Shown here: positions 1 through 5,952 of the stretch, piece after piece
Layout of the letters: every line of letters starts with the position of its first letter
Numbering within the stretch: position 1 is the first letter of the stretch
Source of the DNA: Clostridia bacterium
Lineage (GTDB): Bacteria; Bacillota; Clostridia; Christensenellales; Aristaeellaceae
Direction: 5' to 3'
Length of the DNA stretch: 9,178 bases
NCBI GenBank assembly: GCA_017620115.1
Contig: JAFZRB010000073.1
Location: 1 to 9,178 of the forward strand
The notes under the pieces: model-generated
Databases searched by the model: none
Told to the model about the DNA's origin: nothing
What the model saw: the letters and a program-made list of their open reading frames with translations, nothing else
Position numbers and translations under genes: made by a program

Positions 1-63
1 CGCCAGCTTGAGGAAGAGGAGCTCGCGAAGATCAAGGCCGCGGAAGAGAAAAAAGAAGAATAA
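1..63 (+). CDS. C-terminal end of an unidentified protein (partial)
   Basis: Frame 1 is open from the window edge and ends in TAA at 61-63. The 20 visible residues are almost all charged (RQLEEEELAKIKAAEEKKEE), which suggests a solvent-exposed helical or disordered acidic/basic tail. Such tails occur on many proteins, including ribosomal proteins and trigger factor, so no family can be assigned. The rho-independent terminator that begins 15 bases after the stop supports this being the true 3' end of a plus-strand gene. Confidence 0.6.
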   Translation, partial: RQLEEEELAKIKAAEEKKEE

Positions 64-78
64 CGGCTTAAACAGCGT

Positions 79-112
79 AAAGACCGATGCCGCATGGCGT
101 CGGTCTTTTTTT
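79..112 (+). terminator. Rho-independent terminator of the upstream gene
   Basis: AAAGACCGA (79-87) pairs with TCGGTCTTT (100-108). The stem is extended by TGCC/GGCG around a GCAT loop, and a run of seven T follows (106-112). It lies 15 bases after the stop codon at 63. On the other strand the same hairpin is preceded by A residues but followed only by TTTACG, so it would terminate poorly in that direction. Confidence 0.9.
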
Positions 113-186
113 GTCGTTATGAGCCGCCCGGCCGCGAATATGCGTTTGCGCGCCTTCCCGCAAGCATATTACCCCAGTTTCTCTTA

Positions 187-215
187 ATTATACTATATAT
201 GCGCCCAATCCGCAA
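187..215 (-). promoter_or_regulatory. Candidate minus-strand promoter without an obvious gene
   Basis: Read on the minus strand, TTGCGG (210-215) is followed after 17 bases by a perfect TATAAT (187-192). This is the same architecture as the promoter at 841-869. Transcription would start near 180 and run towards position 1. It would cross an inverted repeat (AATATGC at 137-143 with GCATATT at 164-170, plus inner TTGCG/CGCAA pairing) and then the terminator hairpin at 79-108. No convincing ORF lies downstream, so it may make a small RNA or be a chance AT-rich match. The rest of 113-283 shows no gene. Confidence 0.4.
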
Positions 216-283
216 GCAGACCGGGCGCAGTTTCAGCAAATTCAAAGAAAGAACGGATTTCCCGCCGCGCGGGCGCGCCGCGG

Positions 284-335
284 CAAAAGAAAAACGCGCG
301 CGGAGAACCGTCTGTTCACCTGCCGCGCGCGTTTT
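284..335 (-). terminator. Rho-independent terminator of the CD3324-family gene
   Basis: A 13-base perfect inverted repeat (AAAACGCGCGCGG at 291-303, CCGCGCGCGTTTT at 323-335) encloses a 19-base loop. Read on the minus strand, the stem ends in a T-rich tract, TTTTTCTTTT (285-294). It begins 8 bases past the stop codon of the minus-strand gene at 344, exactly where its terminator should be. Confidence 0.85.
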
Positions 336-343
336 GCGCTCTC

Positions 344-625
344 TCATCGATCCTGCCCGGCCCTCTCCCCGCGGATGATCCGCTGGATGCTCTTGGCCGT
401 CAGGTAATAGCGCTCCGCCAGCGCTTCCAGCGGCGCGCCCCGCAGATAGTCTGCGAAGATGCGCTCGTTGCGCAGCTTCAGCTCGCCGCGCGTGGCCGTC
501 GCTTCGCCCCAGCCGCGGCGGCGGCCGGCAAGGCGGGGGATGTAGATGCACTCGCCGTCGATGTATGCCTGCACCTCCCGAAGCAGCTCGGGAGGCAGTA
601 TATGCGCTGCCTGTTTATAGCTCAT
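344..625 (-). CDS. CD3324-family HTH protein (Mor-like putative regulator)
   Basis: This 93-residue protein begins MSYKQAAHILPPELLREVQ and contains a YIDGECIYIPR segment at about 20-30. It ends in a helix-turn-helix-like stretch, LEALAERYYLTAKSIQRIIR. These are the hallmarks of CD3324-family proteins, which are widespread in Clostridia and resemble Mor-type transcription activators; target genes are generally unknown. I chose the ATG at 623-625 because GGAGG (631-635) lies 5 bases upstream and family members begin MSYK. An upstream in-frame ATG at 697 would add 24 residues unlike the family. The gene appears co-transcribed with the small ORF at 726-803 from the promoter at 841-869 and is closed by the terminator at 284-335. 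Its DNA-binding role is inferred from the fold. Confidence 0.85.
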   Translation of the reverse strand: MSYKQAAHILPPELLREVQAYIDGECIYIPRLAGRRRGWGEATATRGELKLRNERIFADYLRGAPLEALAERYYLTAKSIQRIIRGERAGQDR

Positions 626-654
626 TGTGTCCTCCACGCATGTGATTTTGAGGT

Positions 655-672
655 TGCCGGAACGCTCCGGCA
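655..672 (-). promoter_or_regulatory. GC-rich hairpin in the leader of the CD3324-family gene
   Basis: TGCCGGA (655-661) and TCCGGCA (666-672) form a 7-base-pair stem with a 4-base loop, 20 bases upstream of the ribosome binding site. No T-tract follows it on the minus strand, so it is not a standard terminator. A second copy of the arm on the minus strand (TTGCCGG, at 675-681) could pair with CCGGCAA (654-660) instead, giving a mutually exclusive fold. It may act in attenuation, RNA processing or mRNA stability; this role is inference. Confidence 0.45.
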
Positions 673-725
673 GCCCGGCAAATTCAAAGCGCGGCAATGG
701 CTATACGCAGCCGTTTATTCGCTGT

Positions 726-803
726 TTAAGCCCGCTGCGACAGCCATGCTGCGCGTTTCTTCTCCGACAGGGCCAACTGATACAATCGTTTTATCATCGT
801 CAT
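726..803 (-). CDS. Small ORF or leader peptide upstream of the CD3324-family gene
   Basis: This ORF encodes 25 residues: MTMIKRLYQLALSEK followed by KRAAWLSQRA. It starts at the ATG at 801-803, with a perfect AGGAGG (812-817) 8 bases upstream, and ends in TAA at 726-728. A consensus promoter sits about 38 bases upstream, so this would be the first translated ORF of the transcript, with the CD3324 gene about 100 bases further on. The peptide is basic (K and R rich), has one Trp, and has no signal sequence or membrane segment. I do not recognise it. It could be a regulatory leader peptide or a small functional protein. Longer in-frame extensions up to 935 would cross the promoter and are rejected. 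Confidence 0.55.
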   Translation of the reverse strand: MTMIKRLYQLALSEKKRAAWLSQRA

Positions 804-840
804 TGTGAGTTCCTCCTTTCGTCGATTTGAGGTTCGGTTT

Positions 841-869
841 ATTATATCATATTCCGCGCGGCCCGGCAA
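841..869 (-). promoter_or_regulatory. SigA-type promoter for the small ORF and CD3324-family gene
   Basis: On the minus strand, TTGCCG (864-869) is separated by 17 bases from a perfect TATAAT (841-846). A TG dinucleotide one base upstream of the -10 gives an extended -10 (TGATATAAT). Predicted transcription starts near 834, leaving about 30 bases of leader before the small ORF at 803. Confidence 0.8.
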
Positions 870-1025
870 GCGCACGTTTTTTTCATAATAGAGGGCGCGC
901 CCGGCATGGACGCGGAATAAGCCGTCGGCGCGCAAAGAGTGTCACAGAATCGCCCAATTCTCGCGCTTCCTGGCTCGTCGAAAAGAAAAATCAACGTAAA
1001 TACGAAATATTTCTTTCAAACAGCA

Positions 1026-1054
1026 TTGAAATTATGACATTTTGAGGATATAAT
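1026..1054 (+). promoter_or_regulatory. SigA-type promoter of the two-component operon
   Basis: TTGAAA (1026-1031), a 17-base spacer and TATAAT (1049-1054) match the consensus at 11 of 12 positions. Transcription would start near 1061, about 35 bases before the response regulator's GTG. A 10-base palindrome, GAAATATTTC (1004-1013), and imperfect repeats ACGTAAAT/ACGAAATA (995-1010) lie just upstream of the -35. They could bind a regulator, possibly the operon's own OmpR-type protein; that is a guess. The AT-rich divergent region 804-1095 holds no other gene I can support. Confidence 0.85.
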
Positions 1055-1095
1055 AAGAGTAGATAATTCTATGCCGCTTAGAGGAGGATGGCGCC

Positions 1096-1788
1096 GTGGC
1101 AAGAAAAATACTGATCGTGGACGACGAGCCACTGATTGTCAAGGGCCTGAAATACAGTCTGGAGCAGGAAGGCTATGAGACCGACTCCGCCGCCGACGGC
1201 GAGGAGGCGCTCGCCAAATTCGCGTCCGGACGCTTCGATCTTATCCTGCTGGACGTCATGCTGCCCAAGATGGACGGCATCGAGGTGTGCCAGCGCGTGC
1301 GCGAAAAATCCAATATTCCGATCATCATGCTCACCGCCAAGGGCGAGGATATGGACAAGATCCTCGGCTTCGAATACGGCGCGGACGACTATATGACCAA
1401 GCCGTTCAACATCCTGGAGGTCAAGGCGCGCATCAAATCCATCTTCCGCCGCGCCGGCGCTCAGCAGCAGGAAGCCGCCTCGCAGGTGATGGTGGTGCGC
1501 AACATGACCATCAACCTCAACAACCGCTCCGTGACCATCGACAACCGCGAGGTCAACCTCACGGCGAAGGAATTCGACCTCCTGCAGCTGTTCGTTTCCA
1601 ACCGCGGCAAGGTGTTCAGCCGCGAGACGCTGCTGGAGACCATCTGGAAGTACGACTATCTGGGCGATCTGCGCACGGTGGACGTGCATATCCGCCGCCT
1701 GCGCGAGAAAATCGAACACAATCCCGCCCAGCCTGAGTTTATTCTCACTAAGTGGGGAGTGGGCTACTATTTCACCGACAAGGATTAA
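1096..1788 (+). CDS. OmpR/PhoB-family response regulator
   Basis: This 230-residue protein is of normal length for a two-component transcription factor. The receiver domain (about 3-118) has the acidic pair D9/D10, phosphoacceptor D53 (LILLDVMLP), T80 (MLTAK) and K102 (TKPF). The C-terminal winged-helix domain (about 132-226) carries RTVDVHIRRLREKIE and ends with the typical GVGYYF. The recognition region resembles WalR/PhoP-type members, but I cannot name an orthologue. The start is GTG at 1096, with AGGAGG (1082-1087) 8 bases upstream; the nearby ATG at 1088 is out of frame. It is the first gene of the operon, directly followed by its probable partner kinase. Phosphorylation at D53 should control DNA binding; targets are unknown. 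Confidence 0.95.
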   Translation: MARKILIVDDEPLIVKGLKYSLEQEGYETDSAADGEEALAKFASGRFDLILLDVMLPKMDGIEVCQRVREKSNIPIIMLTAKGEDMDKILGFEYGADDYMTKPFNILEVKARIKSIFRRAGAQQQEAASQVMVVRNMTINLNNRSVTIDNREVNLTAKEFDLLQLFVSNRGKVFSRETLLETIWKYDYLGDLRTVDVHIRRLREKIEHNPAQPEFILTKWGVGYYFTDKD

Positions 1789-1840
1789 GCGGGCCTTCCA
1801 TTCCATCCGCTGGAAATTCGTACTCGCCTATCTGCTGATC

Positions 1841-3223
1841 ATGTGCGTCTCGTTCTATATCGTCAGCGCGACGCTCATCCGGCTGGTAGGCGAATATCTG
1901 TTTAACCAGAAAGCGGACGACGAGCTCTCGGCCGCCGTGGCGCTGTCCGCCGCCGCCGAAGCGCCGCTCTGCGATCGCGACGCGGACGCGCTGTGGGCGC
2001 TCGCGCGGGATCACGCCGGCGAATCGGGCCGGGTGCTCGTGCTCGATCTCTACGGAACGGTGCAGGCCGATTCTCTCTCTCAGCTCAACGGCACGCGCTT
2101 CAGCAGGCGCGAGGCCGCCTCCGTGCTCAACGGCCACGGCGCGGACTATGGCTATTACTTCTCCGGCGATCGCGGGGCCATCCTGCTCTCGCGCGCGCTG
2201 GCGGGCAGCATGGTCTGCGTGTACGCCGCGCCCATCGGCGCGGAGACGCTGCGCGGCGTGCTGGTGTATATCACCATGTCGCAGTCCGCCTACCGCTCGC
2301 TCATGAACATCCAGACGCAGATGCTCACCTGGCTCGTGCTGGTGACCATCGCGGTCATGCTCGTGAGCCTGTTCGTATCGCGCTTCTTCACGCGGCCCAT
2401 CTCCGAGCTGAACGAGGGCATCGTCGAGATGACGCGCGGCGATTTCAGCAACCGCGTGCGCGTGCGCGGCAAGAACGAGTTCGCGCAGCTGGCCGTGGCG
2501 TTCAACATGATGTGCGACCGCATCGAAAGCCTCGACAAGGCGCGCAACCAGTTCGTCTCCAACGCCTCCCACGAGCTCAAGACGCCGCTGAGCACCATGA
2601 AGATCCTCATCGAAACGCTGATGTATCAGGATCCCATGGATCCCGGCATGACGCGCGAATTCCTCACCGACATCAACAAGGAGATCGACCGGCTGAGCTC
2701 CGTCATCAGCGACCTGCTGACGCTGGTCAGCATCGACGGCGGCGAAAAGCCGATGGACGCCAAGCCCATCGCCGTAGCCGACCTGCTGAGCGAAAACATG
2801 CGCCGCCTGCAGCCGCTGGCGCGCGAGCGCGGCATCGAGATGACGCTGGCCGTGCGCGAGCAGGCCACCGTCACCGGCGACGCCAGCCGGCTCACGCAGG
2901 TGTTCTACAACCTGATGGACAACGCCATCAAGTACACCGGACGCGGCGGCACCGTGCGCGTCGAGCTGAGCCGCAGGGAAAAGCGGGCCATCGTGAAGGT
3001 CATCGACACGGGCATCGGCATCCCCAAGGAGGATCAGCAGCACGTGTTCGACCGCTTCTACCGCGTCGACAAAGCCCGCTCCCGCGATACCGGCGGCACC
3101 GGCCTGGGCCTGTCCATCGTCAAGCAGATCGTGCTGATGCACGGCGGCCGCATCGAGGTCGCCAGCGAAGAAAACAAGGGCAGCACCTTCACCGTCGACC
3201 TGCCCGAAACCGCCGAAAAATAA
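1841..3223 (+). CDS. Membrane sensor histidine kinase (start uncertain, probably upstream)
   Basis: The kinase has a first membrane helix, an extracytoplasmic sensor region (about 22-158), a second helix (about 161-182, TWLVLVTIAVMLVSLFV), HAMP (about 183-235), HisKA with H244 in NASHELKTP, and HATPase_c. The latter shows N361 (NLMDNAIKYT), D389 (DTGIGIP) and GTGLGLS at 419-425. All catalytic boxes are intact, as in WalK/PhoR/ResE-type kinases. 1841 is the first canonical start in frame, but it has no ribosome binding site and cuts the first membrane helix in half. The frame stays open upstream, encoding RAFHSIRWKFVLAYLLI, the usual N-terminus of such kinases. The likely real start is a non-canonical codon, possibly ATT at 1784 overlapping the regulator's TAA (ATTAA) and translationally coupled to it. 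Confidence 0.93.
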   Translation: MCVSFYIVSATLIRLVGEYLFNQKADDELSAAVALSAAAEAPLCDRDADALWALARDHAGESGRVLVLDLYGTVQADSLSQLNGTRFSRREAASVLNGHGADYGYYFSGDRGAILLSRALAGSMVCVYAAPIGAETLRGVLVYITMSQSAYRSLMNIQTQMLTWLVLVTIAVMLVSLFVSRFFTRPISELNEGIVEMTRGDFSNRVRVRGKNEFAQLAVAFNMMCDRIESLDKARNQFVSNASHELKTPLSTMKILIETLMYQDPMDPGMTREFLTDINKEIDRLSSVISDLLTLVSIDGGEKPMDAKPIAVADLLSENMRRLQPLARERGIEMTLAVREQATVTGDASRLTQVFYNLMDNAIKYTGRGGTVRVELSRREKRAIVKVIDTGIGIPKEDQQHVFDRFYRVDKARSRDTGGTGLGLSIVKQIVLMHGGRIEVASEENKGSTFTVDLPETAEK

Positions 3224-3240
3224 GATTCACCGTCAATTTC

Positions 3241-3261
3241 TAATTGCTAATTGCTGATTGC
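3241..3261 (+). repeat. Three tandem heptamers TAATTGC/TAATTGC/TGATTGC
   Basis: Three 7-base units, two identical and one with a single change, fill the gap between the kinase stop (3223) and the lipoprotein's ribosome binding site (3265-3271). The stretch is AT-rich, in contrast to the flanking genes. It may be a slippage-prone microsatellite in the leader; no function is evident. Confidence 0.7.
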
Positions 3262-3278
3262 AACAAGGGGGTGTTCTC

Positions 3279-4772
3279 ATGAAGCGCGCCGCGATCATCG
3301 CCGCGGTATTGTGCCTGCTGCTCTCGGGATGCGTGCCTCTCACCTCCGAGCTGCACCCCCTCGACAGCCAGTACGAGATGCCCCTGCCCAACGAAGAGCC
3401 CGCCGAGCCCGCAATCGGCGACGCCGTCGCCGGCCGCACGGTCGAGGCGACGCTGTATTTCCCCTCCGCGGACAGCCAGGGCCTCGTGCCCGCGCAGGCG
3501 TCCGTGTTCGTGGCCGGAGGCGACACGCTGCCGCGCCGCCTCGCCGAGGCGCTGCTCGAGACAGATCCGCCGAAAGGCGCGCAGCCCGTCGCGCCGGAGG
3601 GCACGAGCGTGCTGAGCGTGCTCTGCTCCGGCGGAGCCGCCGTGGTCAACCTGTCCATCGACGCGCGCGGCGAACAGGCCGGCAAGGCGCTGCTGCTCAT
3701 GCGCGCGGCCATCGTGCGCACGCTGTGCGGCGCGAGCGGCGTCAGCGCGGTCGACGTGCTCGCCGCGGGCCGGGCCGAATGGCCCTTCGAGCTGCCCAGC
3801 GGCGCGGGCATGGCCGGTCAGGGCTCCGTGTCCGCCCAGTGGGCGCAGGCGCAGGCCGAGGACGGACAGGCCAAGGACGGCGAAACCGCCGTGGAGCGCG
3901 CGGCCGTCCTGTATTATCCCTCGCGCGACGGCCGGCACATCATTCCCCAGCTGCAGTCGCTGACGATCACGGGCGGCGACGCCATAACGCCGGCGCTGGA
4001 CGCGCTCACCGCCGGCGAAGGAATCAACGCGGCGCTCATGCCCGCCCTGCCCGACGCCGACAACCCGCTCGTGACGAGCGCGGATATCGTGACGCTGGCC
4101 AGCGGCCTGCGCGTCGTCCGGCTGACGTTCGACGGCAACCTCGCGGCCATCCTCGAGCGGGCGCGCCTCAGCGCGTGGCAGACCTACGCCGCCATCACCT
4201 GCACGCTCACCGAGTTCATCCCCGGCCTGGACGGCGTTCAGATTTACGTGGGCGACGGCCAGCTGACGCGCCTGGACACCCCCAGGGGCGAGATCGCCCT
4301 CACCGGCGGCGTGATGACGCGCGAGATGTTCGAGCGCATGATCGGGGTGTTTTCGACCATCTACATGACCGCATCGGACGGCTCGCTGAAGCCGCTCGGC
4401 CGCGCCATGGCGCCGGAAGACGTCGTTTCGCCCCGCATGCTGATCGCGCCGCTGTTCGGCGAGCCGGCGGCCTGGGAGGAAAACACGGCGCGCGTCATCC
4501 CGGACGGGCTGTCCGTGGACGACCTGCTGGGCGTGCGCCTGGAGGACGGCGAGGCCACGCTGAACTTCTCCGCCGCCTTCTACGCCGGCTGCCAGCGCCT
4601 GACGCCGCAGCAGGAGCGCAACCTCATCTACGCGCTGGTCAACACCCTGACCGAACGGGACGACGTGAAGAGCGTGCGCTTCCAGATCGAGGGCGAAACC
4701 GTGTCCGCCCTGGCGCACGACATCAATCTGCTCGGGCCGCTGATGCGGAATCCCGGCCTGATCCGGGAATGA
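3279..4772 (+). CDS. Lipoprotein with three GerMN-like modules
   Basis: This 497-residue exported lipoprotein starts at ATG 3279, with AAGGGGG (3265-3271) 7 bases upstream. The signal peptide is MKRAAIIAAVLCLLLSGC, with a lipobox (LSGC) at 15-18 and lipidation at C18. The body shows three related segments. They start at about 56 (EATLYFPSADSQGLVP), 208 (AAVLYYPSRDGRHIIP) and 358 (STIYMTASDGSLKPLG). Each is followed by an alpha/beta stretch typical of GerMN domains, known from spore protein GerM and actinobacterial LpqB. It is the third gene of the regulator/kinase operon, 55 bases after the kinase, so it probably acts at the outer face of the membrane with the kinase. That link is inferred from context and from the MtrA-MtrB-LpqB parallel. 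Binding partners are unknown. Confidence 0.85.
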   Translation: MKRAAIIAAVLCLLLSGCVPLTSELHPLDSQYEMPLPNEEPAEPAIGDAVAGRTVEATLYFPSADSQGLVPAQASVFVAGGDTLPRRLAEALLETDPPKGAQPVAPEGTSVLSVLCSGGAAVVNLSIDARGEQAGKALLLMRAAIVRTLCGASGVSAVDVLAAGRAEWPFELPSGAGMAGQGSVSAQWAQAQAEDGQAKDGETAVERAAVLYYPSRDGRHIIPQLQSLTITGGDAITPALDALTAGEGINAALMPALPDADNPLVTSADIVTLASGLRVVRLTFDGNLAAILERARLSAWQTYAAITCTLTEFIPGLDGVQIYVGDGQLTRLDTPRGEIALTGGVMTREMFERMIGVFSTIYMTASDGSLKPLGRAMAPEDVVSPRMLIAPLFGEPAAWEENTARVIPDGLSVDDLLGVRLEDGEATLNFSAAFYAGCQRLTPQQERNLIYALVNTLTERDDVKSVRFQIEGETVSALAHDINLLGPLMRNPGLIRE

Positions 4773-4800
4773 GGCCCGCGCGGCCGGGGCGGGGAAGCCG

Positions 4801-4840
4801 GGCGGTCTCCCGCAGGGCCGCCAATTTCGCTCTTTTTATT
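4801..4840 (+). terminator. Possible weak terminator after the lipoprotein gene
   Basis: GGCGGTC (4801-4807) pairs with GGCCGCC (4816-4822) through one G-T pair, around an 8-base loop. The T-run (4833-4837) comes about 10 bases after the stem, further than in a typical rho-independent terminator. It may only partly end the signalling operon. Confidence 0.35.
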
Positions 4841-4861
4841 CGGCGACAAATGTGATATGAT
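4833..4861 (+). promoter_or_regulatory. Candidate extended -10 promoter for the yybS-rplI operon
   Basis: TATGAT (4856-4861) is preceded by TG at -15/-14 (TGATATGAT), an extended -10. The 17-base-upstream hexamer TTTTTA (4833-4838) is a poor -35, which extended -10 promoters tolerate. The predicted start near 4868 leaves about 38 bases before the ATG at 4906. Confidence 0.55.
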
Positions 4862-4905
4862 AGGAGTGTTCCCTCCGATCCCTCGCGAAAAGAGGTTAAA
4901 CCGTC

Positions 4906-5952
4906 ATGAAAACCCATTCTCCCGGAAAAGTCATCGGCGCGTGCGTCGTCGCCCTGATCGCCGGGCTGCTGCAGCCCTTTGGGCTGGCGTTTTCCGTGCT
5001 GTGCGTGTTCGGAACCATCCTCACGCCGGTGTTCTTCGCCTGGGCGGGCCCCGCGCCCGCGCTGGCGTATCTGGGGGCGTCGCTGTGCTCCCTCGCGACG
5101 ATGTGGGGCATGGCCATGGCCGCCGCGGGGCTGCTGCTGTTCGCGCTCCCGGCCGGGGCCGTCATCGCGCTGATGATCCGGCGCGCGCCGTATTTCGCGC
5201 GGCTCAGGGCCGCCGTGGGCGCGCAGCTTGCCTCCCTCCTGGCGCTGGTGCTCATCCTCTACGCCGGCCTGGGGCGCAGCCTCGTGGACGTGCTCATGGA
5301 GGCCATGACGGCCTGGGCGGACGAGCTGCCCGCGCCGCTGGTCACCATCATGCTCCAGCAGTTCGCGCTCACGGGCGCGCTGGACGCCGAGTCCGGGAGC
5401 GTCGTGCTCTCCGGCGCGCTGACGGCCGAGCAGAGCCTCGCGGCGCTGCATGAGATACTCGTGCAGACCGGCGAGGCGCTCCGTCTGACGCTGCCGGCCA
5501 TGCTGGTGTCATCCGGCATAATCACCGGCATCCTGGCCACGGCGCTGCCGGGCAAAATCTGCGCGCGCCGCGGCGACGATCCCGAATACGTGCCGGTGAG
5601 CGGATGGCATGTGCCCGTGCGGCTCACGCTCGGCGCGCTCGTGGCGCTGGTCACGGCGTACGCGCTGAACTGGGCGCAGGTAAACGGCGCGGAATCGGTG
5701 CTGATCGCCGTGCTCAGGGGCGTGCAAGTAATCTATATGGTCGCCGGCGTGGCCGCGCTCAGCCGCCGGTTTAAGGAAATGGGCCGCTCGACGGGTTTCC
5801 GCGTCGTCATGATCGGCCTGCCGCTGCTGTTTGTGCCGACGCTGGTCATGGTCATCGGCGTGTGCTCCGCCCTGTTCGGGCGGCAGGGCCACATTTCGGG
5901 CTATATTCGGAAAAAAGCGGGAGAAAGAGACAAGGAGGATGACGATTTATGA
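4906..5952 (+). CDS. YybS-like (DUF2232) multi-pass membrane protein
   Basis: This 348-residue integral membrane protein has about eight hydrophobic segments: four packed into residues 8-90, one near 102-122, and the rest near 190-212, 235-280 and 295-320. A less hydrophobic stretch (about 125-185) and a basic cytoplasmic-looking C-terminus (RKKAGERDKEDDDL) stand out. Size, topology and position directly before rplI match YybS/DUF2232 proteins of Firmicutes, whose biochemical role is not established. AAGAGG (4890-4895) lies 10 bases before the ATG. The stop overlaps the rplI start (ATGA), implying translational coupling. gdpP/yybT, usually next to it, is missing here. Family assignment rests mostly on topology and context. 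Confidence 0.75.
   Translation: MKTHSPGKVIGACVVALIAGLLQPFGLAFSVLCVFGTILTPVFFAWAGPAPALAYLGASLCSLATMWGMAMAAAGLLLFALPAGAVIALMIRRAPYFARLRAAVGAQLASLLALVLILYAGLGRSLVDVLMEAMTAWADELPAPLVTIMLQQFALTGALDAESGSVVLSGALTAEQSLAALHEILVQTGEALRLTLPAMLVSSGIITGILATALPGKICARRGDDPEYVPVSGWHVPVRLTLGALVALVTAYALNWAQVNGAESVLIAVLRGVQVIYMVAGVAALSRRFKEMGRSTGFRVVMIGLPLLFVPTLVMVIGVCSALFGRQGHISGYIRKKAGERDKEDDDL

Noticed and set aside
251..285. GC-rich palindromic run (CCGCCGCGCGGGCGCGCCGC) as a possible site
   Set aside because: Short self-complementary CG strings are expected in sequence this GC-rich; no spacing or second element supports a function.
94..378. 94-codon plus-strand ORF starting inside the terminator
   Set aside because: It starts in the loop of the terminator hairpin, spans the opposite-strand terminator at 284-335 and overlaps the CD3324-family gene. 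It has no ribosome binding site.
626..697. 24-residue N-terminal extension of the CD3324-family protein from an ATG at 697
   Set aside because: The extension covers the leader hairpin and lacks a ribosome binding site. The ATG at 625 has GGAGG 5 bases upstream and matches the family's MSYK start.
804..935. Longer version of the minus-strand small ORF starting at 935
   Set aside because: It would be translated from upstream of the promoter at 841-869 and has no ribosome binding site. The internal ATG at 803 has a perfect one.
1772..3142. 456-codon ORF on the minus strand opposite the kinase
   Set aside because: The plus-strand frame contains all histidine kinase boxes. The minus frame is His/Ala/Asp-rich with no recognisable domain.
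3240..4718. 492-codon ORF on the minus strand opposite the lipoprotein gene
   Set aside because: It is an antisense shadow created by GC-biased codons. It has no ribosome binding site and a low-complexity His/Arg/Ala/Gly composition, while the plus strand shows a lipobox and GerMN modules.
3251..4855. 534-codon plus-strand ORF in another frame over the lipoprotein gene
   Set aside because: The product is almost entirely Arg/Ala/Gly/His, a typical out-of-frame product of GC-rich coding sequence, and it conflicts with the lipoprotein.
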